Positions 1-7,167 of a DNA stretch of 23,195 nt are shown here, one piece after another. Position 1 is the stretch's first letter, and every line of letters begins with the position of its first letter. Both the position numbers and the translations under genes were made by a program. The notes below the pieces were generated by a model that did not search any database, had not been told where the DNA came from, and saw only the letters and a program-made list of their open reading frames with translations. Origin of the DNA: a virus; the IMG/VR virus record IMGVR_UViG_3300010389_000149, positions 1-23,195 of that record; one strand, given 5' to 3'.

Positions 1-501
1 CAAGGGCGTCAGGCGCTTGAGACCATTCCGAAAATCCGCAGCAACCTTTCAAACCTTAGGCGCGCCAAAGAACTTGTTGACAAAGAAGGCGCGCAGACTG
101 GCGCCATTGCTGAGCGCTTCCCGAGCTGGCGAGCGTCCACCATTGAGTTGCTGAATCTTCGCAATCAGTTGGGCATTGACGTTATCAACTCGGCAACGTT
201 TGGCGCGCTTAGTGAGTCAGAGCTTGAGCTTGCATTGCAAACGGCGCTTCCGACAAAGATGGACCAGGAAGAACTGTCTAACTGGATTCAAAGCAAGATT
301 GACGCGCAAGAGAAACTGGCAACCTACATGGAAGACGCGGCGCTATTCTTCCTTCGCGGTGGATCGGCGGCAGATTGGCTTGAACAGGAACGGATGAAGG
401 CAAAGGGCATGCCGACTGGAGAGCAACCGGCAACGCCAGCCGCTACCCAAGCCCCACCAACCTCCACACAAGGCTTTTCGATCCGGGGGGTTCGTCAATG
501 A
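1..501 (+). CDS. Putative DNA-ejection / internal virion protein, C-terminal part (5' end cut by window)
   Basis: The reading frame is open from base 1 to the TGA at 499-501, so only the last 166 residues are visible and the true start lies to the left. The visible part is a helical, charged stretch. It contains a segment around LGIDVINSATFGALSESELE, which I recall from phage virion proteins encoded near tailspikes, and a Trp-rich end (SNWIQSKIDAQEKL, then DWLEQERMK). A Pro/Thr/Ala-rich tail of about 30 residues follows. No catalytic motif is visible. Its place just before another large virion protein and the tail genes fits the ejection-protein cluster of P22-like phages (gp7/gp20/gp16), but this is from position and general resemblance, not a firm family match. 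A TTG at 148 could be read as a start but lies inside the longer open frame. It overlaps the next gene by 4 nt (ATGA). Confidence 0.6.
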   Translation, partial: QGRQALETIPKIRSNLSNLRRAKELVDKEGAQTGAIAERFPSWRASTIELLNLRNQLGIDVINSATFGALSESELELALQTALPTKMDQEELSNWIQSKIDAQEKLATYMEDAALFFLRGGSAADWLEQERMKAKGMPTGEQPATPAATQAPPTSTQGFSIRGVRQ

Positions 502-2498
502 TTTATGAAATTGAGGCGCCAGATGGTCGAATCCTTGAGGTCGAAGGTCCAGAAGGCGCCAGCGATGAACAGGTGTTGCAAGCCGCCGCGCAACTGTACA
601 ACGATCTGGTAAAGCAAGCGCAAGCGCTATCGCCTCAGCAACTCTCCGGTGAGATCCCTGTTGTCGATCCGGTTTTGTCGCAATTCCTCGCAGGTCCAGC
701 GCCACAAGAACCAGAACGCGGCATCGGTGAGACGCTTGTCGGCGCAGGTGAAACAGCGCTCAGCCTGGCAACTGGCATTCCCGCAGCCGTGACCATGCCA
801 GCCGGTGCGCTTAGTGGCCTGGTTGGTGCGGTTATGTCTGGCGAGTACGGCACGCCACAGGGCGCTCAGCGCGTCGCACAGGCGGCGCAAGAGGCCGCAG
901 GCTTGACTATGTACCAGCCACGCACAGAAGCCGGTAGAGAGATGCTAGGGGCGGTTGGTGAGGCCGCATCGGTCATCCCTCCAGTGATGCCGATGGCGCC
1001 ACAACTGGCAGCGGCGACTAGGCTGGCGCGTCCCGCCGCTGCACCAGCAGTGCGGGCAGCGGGTGAGACCGTGGGCGAAGCTACTGGCGCAATGCGCGAA
1101 CGAGCCGGACAACTGATGGCGCGTGAAGTGTCGCCAGAGGAATTGCGGCTACGTTCCGCAGGGGCAGCAGAGGTCGAAGGCGCAAGGCGGCGCGTGGAGA
1201 CTGCCAGAGGGCTTCCTGTACCCGTTGAACTGACCAAAGGTGCAGCGGCTAGGGATCCTGATCAGATCACCTTCGAGCGGGCGCAGATGAAACAAGCGCT
1301 TGGCGGTCCGTTGCGTGACAGGATTGAGGAAAACAACCTCCAGATCCTCCAGAACTTTGACGCATTTGTCGATATGTCTGGCGAAGATGCTGCCCGCATT
1401 CTTGGCGCTGGTCCGGCAGAAGTCGGGCGCACAGTCATTGATTCGCTGAAGGAAGGATTGCAGCGCCAGAAGAACAAGGTCAACGTCGCCTACCAAAAGG
1501 CGCGGGCAGCAGGCGAGACAAAAGAACCCGTGGACGTTGACACGCTGGTCAGCTACATGAACGACGCGCAGGCTGAACGGGCGACCGCGCCAATCGTTGA
1601 GACGCTACGCAAGATCATGATCAGGGACAAACTCGCAGAAGTCGGTCCTGATGGGAACCTGAGACCAGTGCCGAAAGTTGGCTATGACGCGGTGATGAAT
1701 CGCCCTGGCGTCTCCACTGTGAACATCGATGACCTGGAGCGGTTCCGTCAGGCAGTCAACAAAAACGCAGGGCTTGAGCCGACCAACGTTCGCCAGGCCA
1801 CCATCATCAAAGGCATTATTGACGACCTGACCGAAGGCAAGGGCGGCGACTTGTACGAGAAGGCGCGCAAGCTTCGCAGAGAGCAGGCAGAAGTGTTTGA
1901 GAATCGGGCCGTGGTGGCGCGTTTGGTTGAGAACGTTGCCAACATGGACGACCCGAGAGTGGCGGCTGAAAAGGTCTTCGAGAAGTCGATCAAGAACGCC
2001 TCTCTGGACGAGATCAACTTCCTCAAGGATACGCTGAACAAGAAAACCGGCAAACGTGGCAAACAAGCATGGAAGAACCTGGAAGCCGCAACGGTCAACT
2101 ATATTCGTGACAAGGCACTGACGACCGCCACGGATTCCGCAGGCGAGCGGATTGTTTCGCCAGCGGGGCTGACTCGGGCAGTTGAAGAACTCGACGCCAA
2201 CGGCAGGCTTGAGGCGATTTTCGGAAAGTCCCGCGCTCAGCAGATGCGTGACTTGGCGGAGGTGTCGCGCTACGTCGCAACGGCTCCACCTGGAGCAATT
2301 ATCAACACCAGCGACAGTACCAACTTGATTCTTTACGCGCTGGCCGAAACGGGAGCAGGATTCGCAATGACGGGTATTCCGGCGCCGGTGTTGTCGATCA
2401 TCAAGGCGAGCAAGGAATGGCGCGACAAGGCGAAACTCAAGAAACGCATCAATGATGCGCTTGAAGGTTCATCATTTGCTGAAACGCCGACCGAATAA
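498..2498 (+). CDS. Putative DNA-ejection / internal virion protein, 666 aa
   Basis: A 666-residue protein starting at an ATG that overlaps the previous stop, with a G-run just upstream as a possible ribosome site. The first 35 residues (MIYEIEAPDGRILEVEGPEG, then ASDEQVLQAA) form the short EIEAPDG-type module found at the N-terminus of many phage ejection and tail-associated proteins. Residues ~75-115 and ~145-190 are rich in Gly and Ala and weakly hydrophobic, as in proteins that must cross or line a membrane channel. The middle (~200-560) is charged and helical with heptad-like stretches. Residues ~605-640 are again hydrophobic and the C-terminus is basic. Length and composition fit the large ejection proteins of podoviruses, which leave the capsid and help DNA cross the envelope. 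No lytic transglycosylase motif was seen. Function is inferred from composition and position between a virion gene and the tail adaptor. Confidence 0.6.
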   Translation: MIYEIEAPDGRILEVEGPEGASDEQVLQAAAQLYNDLVKQAQALSPQQLSGEIPVVDPVLSQFLAGPAPQEPERGIGETLVGAGETALSLATGIPAAVTMPAGALSGLVGAVMSGEYGTPQGAQRVAQAAQEAAGLTMYQPRTEAGREMLGAVGEAASVIPPVMPMAPQLAAATRLARPAAAPAVRAAGETVGEATGAMRERAGQLMAREVSPEELRLRSAGAAEVEGARRRVETARGLPVPVELTKGAAARDPDQITFERAQMKQALGGPLRDRIEENNLQILQNFDAFVDMSGEDAARILGAGPAEVGRTVIDSLKEGLQRQKNKVNVAYQKARAAGETKEPVDVDTLVSYMNDAQAERATAPIVETLRKIMIRDKLAEVGPDGNLRPVPKVGYDAVMNRPGVSTVNIDDLERFRQAVNKNAGLEPTNVRQATIIKGIIDDLTEGKGGDLYEKARKLRREQAEVFENRAVVARLVENVANMDDPRVAAEKVFEKSIKNASLDEINFLKDTLNKKTGKRGKQAWKNLEAATVNYIRDKALTTATDSAGERIVSPAGLTRAVEELDANGRLEAIFGKSRAQQMRDLAEVSRYVATAPPGAIINTSDSTNLILYALAETGAGFAMTGIPAPVLSIIKASKEWRDKAKLKKRINDALEGSSFAETPTE

Positions 2499-2504
2499 AC
2501 CTGC

Positions 2505-2510
2505 TACATT
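2505..2510 (+). promoter_or_regulatory. Weak candidate extended -10 promoter before the tail gene block
   Basis: In the 39-nt gap after the 666-aa gene, TACATT at 2505-2510 is directly preceded by TGC, resembling an extended -10 element. No convincing -35 is present. The tail genes may simply be read through from upstream. Confidence 0.2.
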
Positions 2511-2537
2511 TACACAGAACAACCGGAGAGTGACACC

Positions 2538-2879
2538 ATGGCAAGCAGCTCACAGATTCCATTCGCGCCCCTTGGCGACACCGTGACGTTCACAGCAGCC
2601 ACCACACCGCCGACAGCGGTTCAGGCGCCTGTTAAGGTCACAGAGACCAGCGTCGGACAATTTCGTATCGTCAATGTTGGCACAGTGACGGTGTTCCTTG
2701 GCACTGGTGCCACAGCAGCGGAGGCACAAGCCAATGCGGATTCTGGCACGCCTGCAAAGTCGATTCCGCTTGTACCTGGCGCGGTGGAGATCCTTCGTTT
2801 CCCGCCTGCGTCGTACTTCAGCGGCGACACAGCCAGCGGCACAGCAGTCATCTACATCACACCAGGTCAGGGGCTCTGA
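2538..2879 (+). CDS. Small putative virion structural protein, 113 aa
   Basis: A 113-residue protein with a clear ribosome site (CGGAGAG, 7 nt before the ATG). The sequence is rich in Thr, Val, Ala and Pro with alternating hydrophobic residues, which suggests an all-beta fold. It has no signal peptide, Cys pair or membrane segment. Phrases such as FRIVNVGTVTVFLGTGATAA are reminiscent of small beta-sandwich decoration or tail-associated proteins of phages, but I do not recognise a named family. It sits 39 nt after the putative ejection protein and 1 nt before the head-binding adaptor, so a structural role at the tail or capsid surface is the simplest reading. That role is inferred from context. 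Confidence 0.7.
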   Translation: MASSSQIPFAPLGDTVTFTAATTPPTAVQAPVKVTETSVGQFRIVNVGTVTVFLGTGATAAEAQANADSGTPAKSIPLVPGAVEILRFPPASYFSGDTASGTAVIYITPGQGL

Positions 2880-2880
2880 T

Positions 2881-3366
2881 ATGACAGCGCTCAGCGTCAA
2901 GCCTCCGTTTCCAATCTTTACGGACACGGCAGGACAGCCTGTCGAAGACGGGTTCATCTACATCGGGGTCGCCAACCAAGACCCGGTGACGAACCCGATA
3001 ACGGTCTATTGGGATGCGGCGCTGACCATTCCGGCCTCGCAGCCGATCAGAACCTTGGCGGGTTATATCTCAAGAGCGGGTACGCCTGCGCGGCTGTTTT
3101 CTGGCGTTAACTATTCGATAGTCGTCAAGAACAAGAACAACGCGCTGGTGTATCAGTCTTTGAATGACAATGCGTTTTCTGGCGGTGTAGTGGTTCTTAA
3201 CGCGACAGGAACAGGCTCTCAGACCATATTTGCTGTGTCGTCTATACCATCGGCCATTTACATCAATGGCGTCTATCAGAACCAGAACACTTACACGGTT
3301 GGGGCCGGAACGATCACGTTCTCCGAAGCGCCTCCGGTCACGTCCACTATTGAGTTTGTGCTGTAA
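2881..3366 (+). CDS. P22-tailspike-type head-binding adaptor protein, 161 aa
   Basis: Residues ~8-95 match the head-binding domain of the P22 tailspike family: a PIFTDTAGQPVEDGFIYIG start, then NPITVYWDAALTIPASQPIRT, then a GYISRAGTPARLF segment and SIVVKNKNNALVY. In P22 this domain trimerises and docks the spike to the tail hub. Residues ~100-161 form a second small beta domain (AIYINGVYQNQNTYTVGAG, SEAPPVTSTIEF) common in phage fibres. The protein ends there, so the domain is not fused to a receptor-binding beta-helix as it is in P22. The start chosen is the ATG at 2881, 1 nt after the previous stop. A frame extending upstream to 2698 would overlap the previous gene and lacks homology. Inferred role: adaptor that anchors the following fibre and spike proteins to the virion. 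Confidence 0.85.
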   Translation: MTALSVKPPFPIFTDTAGQPVEDGFIYIGVANQDPVTNPITVYWDAALTIPASQPIRTLAGYISRAGTPARLFSGVNYSIVVKNKNNALVYQSLNDNAFSGGVVVLNATGTGSQTIFAVSSIPSAIYINGVYQNQNTYTVGAGTITFSEAPPVTSTIEFVL

Positions 3367-3378
3367 GGAGCGCGGATC

Positions 3379-3924
3379 ATGTTGAAGACAGCATCGAAAC
3401 TGGTCAGTGCAGATCAGATCATCACTCCGGTTACGCTGGCTGATGATCTGACGCTTTCGACCGGCAATCTTGTTATTGGCACCAGCGGAAAGGGTATTGA
3501 TTTTTCCGCAACGCCTGGGACTGGCACAAGCGAACTGCTTGATGATTACGAGGAAGGGACGTGGACGCCGGAAATATCAGCATTCACGAACCCAACTTTA
3601 ACGTACACGTCGCAAATTGGTCAGTATACAAAAATTGGTGATGTTGTTTATTGTCGTTTGTATTTAGATTTTGATATTACAGTTGGTGGTATTGGTGCTT
3701 TAATTTCATCGTTGCCATTTGCCGCTGCAAATTTAAGCACAGCGTATCAGCATTCGCTGATGGGTTATGAAGCATCTACAAACGTAGAACCAACAAAAAT
3801 GGGTGGTGTTGAGTTTGGGACTGCAACGATGCGTTTATATCGAGACATTGCGGCAACTACGACAAGCGCGTCTGTGACAGGCACAAGAGCGTTTTATATC
3901 CAATTTTTTTACTTTGCAGGGTGA
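3379..3924 (+). CDS. Tail fibre / receptor-binding-type protein with YEEGTWTP motif, 181 aa
   Basis: A 181-residue protein starting 12 nt after the adaptor, with AAGGAG at 3365-3370 overlapping the previous stop codon and 8 nt before the ATG. The N-terminal ~60 residues look like a shaft or linker (LADDLTLSTGNLVIGTSGKG). The DDYEEGTWTPEI motif near residue 56 marks a beta-rich domain that recurs at the ends of many phage fibre and tail proteins, followed by a YTKIGDVVYCRLYL-type strand pattern. No enzymatic residues are evident. The first third has backbone-like GC, but from about 3580 onwards the gene becomes strongly AT-rich, suggesting its distal domain was exchanged. Likely a fibre or receptor-binding part; the ligand is unknown. 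Confidence 0.7.
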   Translation: MLKTASKLVSADQIITPVTLADDLTLSTGNLVIGTSGKGIDFSATPGTGTSELLDDYEEGTWTPEISAFTNPTLTYTSQIGQYTKIGDVVYCRLYLDFDITVGGIGALISSLPFAAANLSTAYQHSLMGYEASTNVEPTKMGGVEFGTATMRLYRDIAATTTSASVTGTRAFYIQFFYFAG

Positions 3925-3933
3925 GGTGACAAG

Positions 3934-5424
3934 ATGGCTCTTACAAAAGTCACTTACTCAATGATCGACGGTTTGTTGGTAAATGTTAAAGACTTTGGTG
4001 TTGCGGCTGATGGTCTTACAGACGACCGAGCTAATATTCAAGCAGCCTACGACGCAACACCTGACGGTGGGACATTGGTCTTTCCAAGTAGTCAAACACT
4101 CAGAATAAATTCAAAACTGATATTCAATCGTTCTGTGAATGTTGATTTTTCTGGATGCACCTTACTTCTTGATAATTCTATAAGTCCAAACAATCACCAC
4201 TTTAATGTTTTTTCTCAGACCGATGCTGAAGTCACTTGGACTGAGACGATCAACCAAGGCACATATACGTTTACGGCGGCAAATACTCTTAGCGTTGGCG
4301 ACAGCATTGTTTTGTTTCTTGGAACAGATCCATACGACCCAAACGAACAACATTTTGTCCGAGTATGTAATGTTATTTCTGCATCTGCGGCTGCGTTCAC
4401 TGTTGATGTGCATGTTCCGTACAACATAAATGGCACAACGCACAAATACGCAAAAATTACAAACTTGGTTTCCAACGTTACGTTTAAGAACCTGAACATT
4501 GACTATGTGGCAGGAACGACGCCTGACACCAACATCTTTGCTTATTATATTTACAACGTCAGATTTGAAAACATTACAGCAACGAAATGCAGGATTCTGC
4601 TGACCGTGTTCAAGTCGCACAACGTTGATGTTGTAAACGTCGACGCAACAGTTGTTCGGTCTGGCATTTCTAGCCACGGTCGCGTGTTTACAGGCTACCA
4701 GCTTGAGAACACCAGCCTGGAAAACATTGCAGCATACGGATCAGATAATGAACAGATGCTGTTCTTAGAAAGTTGGTGCCGTGGCGTCAAGATCAAAAAC
4801 TTGCAACTGAACTCCACAAACACATCCCAGACGTCTGCGATGGTGTGGGTGTCTGGCGGGTCTTACGATGTTGAGATTGACGGGTTCTTGTTTTCTCCAG
4901 CGACTGCGGTTGATGTGGTTGGCACCGGCGGGACACCGTCCGATTACAGGATCAAGAATCTTCGCATGTTGGCTCAACCTTCTTTCGTTGACATGCGAAA
5001 GGTTGAAAGTTTCGCTGACGTGCCAAAAGGTGTCAGCTTCATGGGGCCGCTTGGTACTGTGCAGAACCGCGCAGAAGGCACACTTACAACCAGTGGGACA
5101 AAATATGTTTCAATCGCTAATGGTGTGCTCCGCAGGTTGTGGGTTTATGCTGAAAGCATCACCGATCTTGCAGTCTATGTTGCAAACAGTAACGGTGATG
5201 TTTCCAACATTACTTCACAGCTTACTGCCAATCAATGGAAAGAAGTAAACGCTGGATACAACTATGGAGGGTTGTTTGCAGCAAATAATCCGACATTTCC
5301 AACAAAGACAGTTCAGCTTTTTGCCGGAGCTGGTTTTCCAGCAACACAAAAAGTTTCGATTGTCGCTGAATATTGGTCAATTGATGCAAATGCAAATACG
5401 TTTAGAGTTGAAACCGCATTTTAA
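3934..5424 (+). CDS. Pectate-lyase-fold (beta-helix) tailspike, 496 aa
   Basis: A 496-residue protein with GAGGTG at 3923-3928 as ribosome site. The N-terminus (MALTKVTYSMIDG) followed by NVKDFGVAADGLTDDRANIQ and DGGTLVFPSSQT is the classic start of a pectate-lyase-superfamily right-handed beta-helix tailspike. The centre shows repeated Asn-ending turns (VKIKNLQLNST, VEIDGFLF, YRIKNLRML) expected of helix rungs. The last ~120 residues (from about TTSGTKYVSIANGVL) form a separate beta domain, possibly for trimerisation or glycan binding. Spikes of this fold usually bind and cut or deacetylate surface polysaccharide; no catalytic residues can be assigned by eye. The gene is AT-rich compared with the backbone. 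It has no head-binding domain of its own, so it presumably attaches through the upstream adaptor. Confidence 0.8.
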   Translation: MALTKVTYSMIDGLLVNVKDFGVAADGLTDDRANIQAAYDATPDGGTLVFPSSQTLRINSKLIFNRSVNVDFSGCTLLLDNSISPNNHHFNVFSQTDAEVTWTETINQGTYTFTAANTLSVGDSIVLFLGTDPYDPNEQHFVRVCNVISASAAAFTVDVHVPYNINGTTHKYAKITNLVSNVTFKNLNIDYVAGTTPDTNIFAYYIYNVRFENITATKCRILLTVFKSHNVDVVNVDATVVRSGISSHGRVFTGYQLENTSLENIAAYGSDNEQMLFLESWCRGVKIKNLQLNSTNTSQTSAMVWVSGGSYDVEIDGFLFSPATAVDVVGTGGTPSDYRIKNLRMLAQPSFVDMRKVESFADVPKGVSFMGPLGTVQNRAEGTLTTSGTKYVSIANGVLRRLWVYAESITDLAVYVANSNGDVSNITSQLTANQWKEVNAGYNYGGLFAANNPTFPTKTVQLFAGAGFPATQKVSIVAEYWSIDANANTFRVETAF

Positions 5425-5435
5425 GGGAAACAATC

Positions 5436-5696
5436 ATGGCACTTAAAAAAGATTTTACAAAAATTCAAGATGGTTTTGACGGAACGCTTGTTGCAAAAGA
5501 CGTCTATTGGAGAGTTTGTTACATTCAAGGTGACAAAACTCTCATTAAATACAGAATTGAAGGAAAAGTGGGAAGCGCATTTATCCACGGAAACGAGTAT
5601 TCTTTTGTTCCATCTATGGGTGACAAAAATTTTATCAAACAGGCTTATGAGCATGCTAAGGGCTTGCCAGAATTTTCTGATTCGACAGATTGCTAA
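5436..5696 (+). CDS. Hypothetical phage protein following the tailspike, 86 aa
   Basis: An 86-residue protein (ribosome site GGGAAA upstream of the ATG) in the AT-rich tail cassette. It starts MALKKDFTKIQDGFDGTLVA, continues with beta-prone strands, and ends with NFIKQAYEHAKGLPEFSDST and a final Cys. Proteins with a similar C-terminal FIRQAYLHLKTLPEF-type ending occur right after tail fibre genes in other phages, where their role is unknown. No membrane segment or catalytic motif is present. It could be a spike-associated, chaperone-like or structural protein; position is the only guide. Confidence 0.65.
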   Translation: MALKKDFTKIQDGFDGTLVAKDVYWRVCYIQGDKTLIKYRIEGKVGSAFIHGNEYSFVPSMGDKNFIKQAYEHAKGLPEFSDSTDC

Positions 5697-5714
5697 TTTA
5701 TTAAGAGGTTGACC

Positions 5715-5957
5715 ATGGCACTTGCAAAACGCGAAATTGTTGACAAGATCGAAGTGACCGAGTCCGGTCACGTCCAAGTACGCACAGCCACGCGCATCGT
5801 GGAGGACGGCACGATCATCAGCCAGTCTTTCCACCGTCACGTCATCGCACCGGGCGACGACTACAGCAACGAAGACGCTCGCGTCCTCGCCATCTGCGCA
5901 GCCACGCACACACCAGAAGTGATTGAGGCTTATCGTGCAACACTTTCTCCCGACTGA
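5715..5957 (+). CDS. Hypothetical phage protein, 80 aa
   Basis: An 80-residue protein. The ATG at 5715 is preceded by AAGAGG at 5703-5708 with 6 nt spacing, which favours it over an in-frame TTG at 5709. The sequence (MALAKREIVDKIEVTESGHV, then a beta-prone middle and an acidic C-terminal helix with AICAATHTPEVIEAY) resembles small phage tail-region proteins that carry a VRTATRIVEDG-type strand. Base composition returns to the GC-rich backbone here, marking the right border of the AT-rich tail cassette. Its end overlaps the endolysin start by 23 nt, so the two are probably translationally coupled. Function unknown. Confidence 0.65.
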   Translation: MALAKREIVDKIEVTESGHVQVRTATRIVEDGTIISQSFHRHVIAPGDDYSNEDARVLAICAATHTPEVIEAYRATLSPD

Positions 5958-6300
5958 GTTTCGCTGCGGTTGCGGGTGCGGCCTTGGCGTGGAGTCCATG
6001 AGCGAGGACACGCTGACGCTGATTGACGCCTGTCGGGCATTGGCTGGCGTTCCGTTTGTGATCACGTCAAGCATCCGCTGTGTGGCGCATAACAACGCCG
6101 TGGGCGGTGCGGATAGGTCGGCGCACGTTACCGGGCATGCGGTGGATATCAAAGCGATAGACAGCCACACGCGCCACCTCATCCTGAATGCTGCCTTTCG
6201 TCTCAAAGTGCCGCGAATCGGGATTGCAAAGACCTTTATCCACCTCGACAACAGCCCACACTTGGCGGCGGGTGTCGTCTGGCTTTACGGGAGTAAGTAA
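5935..6300 (+). CDS. Endolysin, peptidase M15 family, 121 aa
   Basis: A small zinc peptidase of the M15 type, which cuts peptide cross-links of peptidoglycan at the end of infection. The motif SAHVTGHAVDI supplies H64 and D71, and FIHLDNSPH supplies H103, giving the expected His-Asp-His zinc site. SSIRCVAHNN before it is also typical. The N-terminus FRCGCGCG is the Cys-rich lead found in short phage members. There is no signal peptide and no cell-wall-binding domain, as expected for a Gram-negative host, so it needs a holin for export. I chose the GTG at 5935 because GAGG lies 6 nt upstream; an in-frame TTG at 5923 would add four residues. It overlaps the previous gene and abuts the next (TAATG), at the head of the lysis cassette. 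Confidence 0.85.
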   Translation: MQHFLPTEFRCGCGCGLGVESMSEDTLTLIDACRALAGVPFVITSSIRCVAHNNAVGGADRSAHVTGHAVDIKAIDSHTRHLILNAAFRLKVPRIGIAKTFIHLDNSPHLAAGVVWLYGSK

Positions 6301-6596
6301 TGGGCGACGTGACAGAATACCGACTGGATGCTTTGGAAGGCTCAGTGCGTGAGATCAAGGACGCAGTGGGCAGCATCGCCAAGTCGCTCGATACGCTTGC
6401 CAGGCTGGAGGAACGCCACCAGGAGACGCGAGACAGTCTGACTAGGGCGTTTAATCGCATCGAGGATCACGAAGTCAGGCTACGCAAGACAGAAGCAGAA
6501 GTGCCGACCACGCGCCTTGTGAAGACCTGGGTCATCGCTGGCGTGACCGGCCTTGTTGGCATCGTGGCCAGCATGCTCGTTGGGAAGTTGGTCTGA
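6300..6596 (+). CDS. Coiled-coil, C-terminally membrane-anchored lysis-cassette protein, 98 aa
   Basis: A 98-residue protein whose ATG shares its A with the endolysin stop, with GGGAG 7 nt upstream. Residues ~5-68 are highly charged with heptad spacing (EYRLDALEGSVREIKDAVG, LARLEERHQETRDSLT), predicting a coiled coil. Residues ~74-96 (WVIAGVTGLVGIVASMLVG) are a single transmembrane helix. This is the layout of XhlA/hemolysin-type and similar holin-accessory proteins. It lies between the endolysin and a 41-aa membrane protein, so a role in lysis (holin accessory or antiholin) is likely but not shown by any diagnostic motif. Confidence 0.7.
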   Translation: MGDVTEYRLDALEGSVREIKDAVGSIAKSLDTLARLEERHQETRDSLTRAFNRIEDHEVRLRKTEAEVPTTRLVKTWVIAGVTGLVGIVASMLVGKLV

Positions 6597-6721
6597 TGTT
6601 TGCCCAACGCCTGGCGCTCAGCATCGGCTTTCTGGCGGGAGTTCCGGTCTTGCTGGTGCTGGTGTCGCTGGTCGTTCTCTACACTGGCCTGGTGGTCATC
6701 TGGAAGGACGACATCAAATGA
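6596..6721 (+). CDS. 41-aa membrane micro-protein in the lysis cassette
   Basis: A short ORF of 42 codons whose ATG overlaps the preceding TGA by 1 nt and whose TGA overlaps the next ATG by 4 nt. The product begins MFAQRLALSIGFLAGVPVLL and continues through a long hydrophobic stretch (about 25 residues rich in Leu and Val) to a charged tail, WKDDIK. That predicts one transmembrane helix, or two short ones with a Pro break. The exact fit into a chain of overlapping genes is strong evidence that it is translated, although its ribosome site is weak. It may be a small holin, antiholin or holin regulator. Confidence 0.7.
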   Translation: MFAQRLALSIGFLAGVPVLLVLVSLVVLYTGLVVIWKDDIK

Positions 6722-7113
6722 TCCAGGCACTGATACCCGTACTGGCGCCAATACTCGGCAAGGTCCTCGACAAAGCGATCCCTGACAAAGATGCGCGAGA
6801 GAAAGCGCAGGCTGCGGCACTCTCGCAGCTTATGGAGCACCAGCACGAGATCGAGCAGGCAGCCGGGCAGATCATCAAGACCGAGGCAGCGTCATCGCAC
6901 TGGCTGGCAGCCAACTGGCGGCCGCTCACCATGCTGACATTCACAGCCTTGATTGTCGCCAGGTGGTTCGGGTTTGCAGCGCCAGAACTTAGCGAGGCAG
7001 AATACCTGGCGTTGTGGGATATTGTGGAGATCGGGCTTGGTGGTTACGTTGGGCTTAGGACAGTTGAAAAGATAACGCCAGCTTGGACGGACGCTATCAA
7101 GAGCAGGAAATAA
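6718..7113 (+). CDS. Holin, 3TM type, 131 aa
   Basis: A 131-residue protein starting at the ATG at 6718, which overlaps the micro-gene stop and has AAGGA upstream. It opens with an amphipathic helix (MIQALIPVLAPILGKVLDKA IPDKDAREKAQ), then a charged helical region (QLMEHQHEIEQAAGQIIKTE AASSHW). The motif ANWRPLTMLTFTALIVARWF begins the membrane part, with a second hydrophobic stretch around DIVEIGLGGYVGLRTVEK. The KAIPDK...AREKA, AxSxxxxANWRP and GGYVGLR features are those of the 3TM holin family (PF11351 type) of phages and gene-transfer agents. It would permeabilise the inner membrane to release the endolysin. An in-frame frame extending upstream to 6553 is shadow sequence. Confidence 0.8.
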   Translation: MIQALIPVLAPILGKVLDKAIPDKDAREKAQAAALSQLMEHQHEIEQAAGQIIKTEAASSHWLAANWRPLTMLTFTALIVARWFGFAAPELSEAEYLALWDIVEIGLGGYVGLRTVEKITPAWTDAIKSRK

Positions 7114-7167
7114 CATACCCGCCAAGCCTATGCCCGACGGGGTATGCTCAAATCGTTGCGGGTTTTT
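7114..7167. terminator. Structured region between converging operons, candidate terminator
   Basis: Between the + strand holin and the - strand MazG-like gene, CATACCC (7114-7120) can pair with GGGTATG (7140-7146). Alternatively ACCCGC (7117-7122) can pair with GCGGGT (7158-7163), which runs into a T-tract at 7163-7167. The second form ends the + strand transcript. The - strand lacks a comparable T-run, so termination in that direction is less certain. Confidence 0.5.

Noticed and set aside
2698-2880. Upstream extension of the head-binding adaptor frame
   Set aside because: It would overlap the 113-aa gene almost fully, is Arg/Ser-rich noise, and the P22-type homology begins right after the ATG at 2881.
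4162-4677. 171-aa open frame on the minus strand within the tailspike
   Set aside because: Antisense shadow of the beta-helix gene; composition is Cys/Asn/Arg-rich without a motif.
3379-5424. Possible diversity-generating retroelement variable region in the fibre or spike gene
   Set aside because: No reverse transcriptase and no near-duplicate template repeat were seen in the window.
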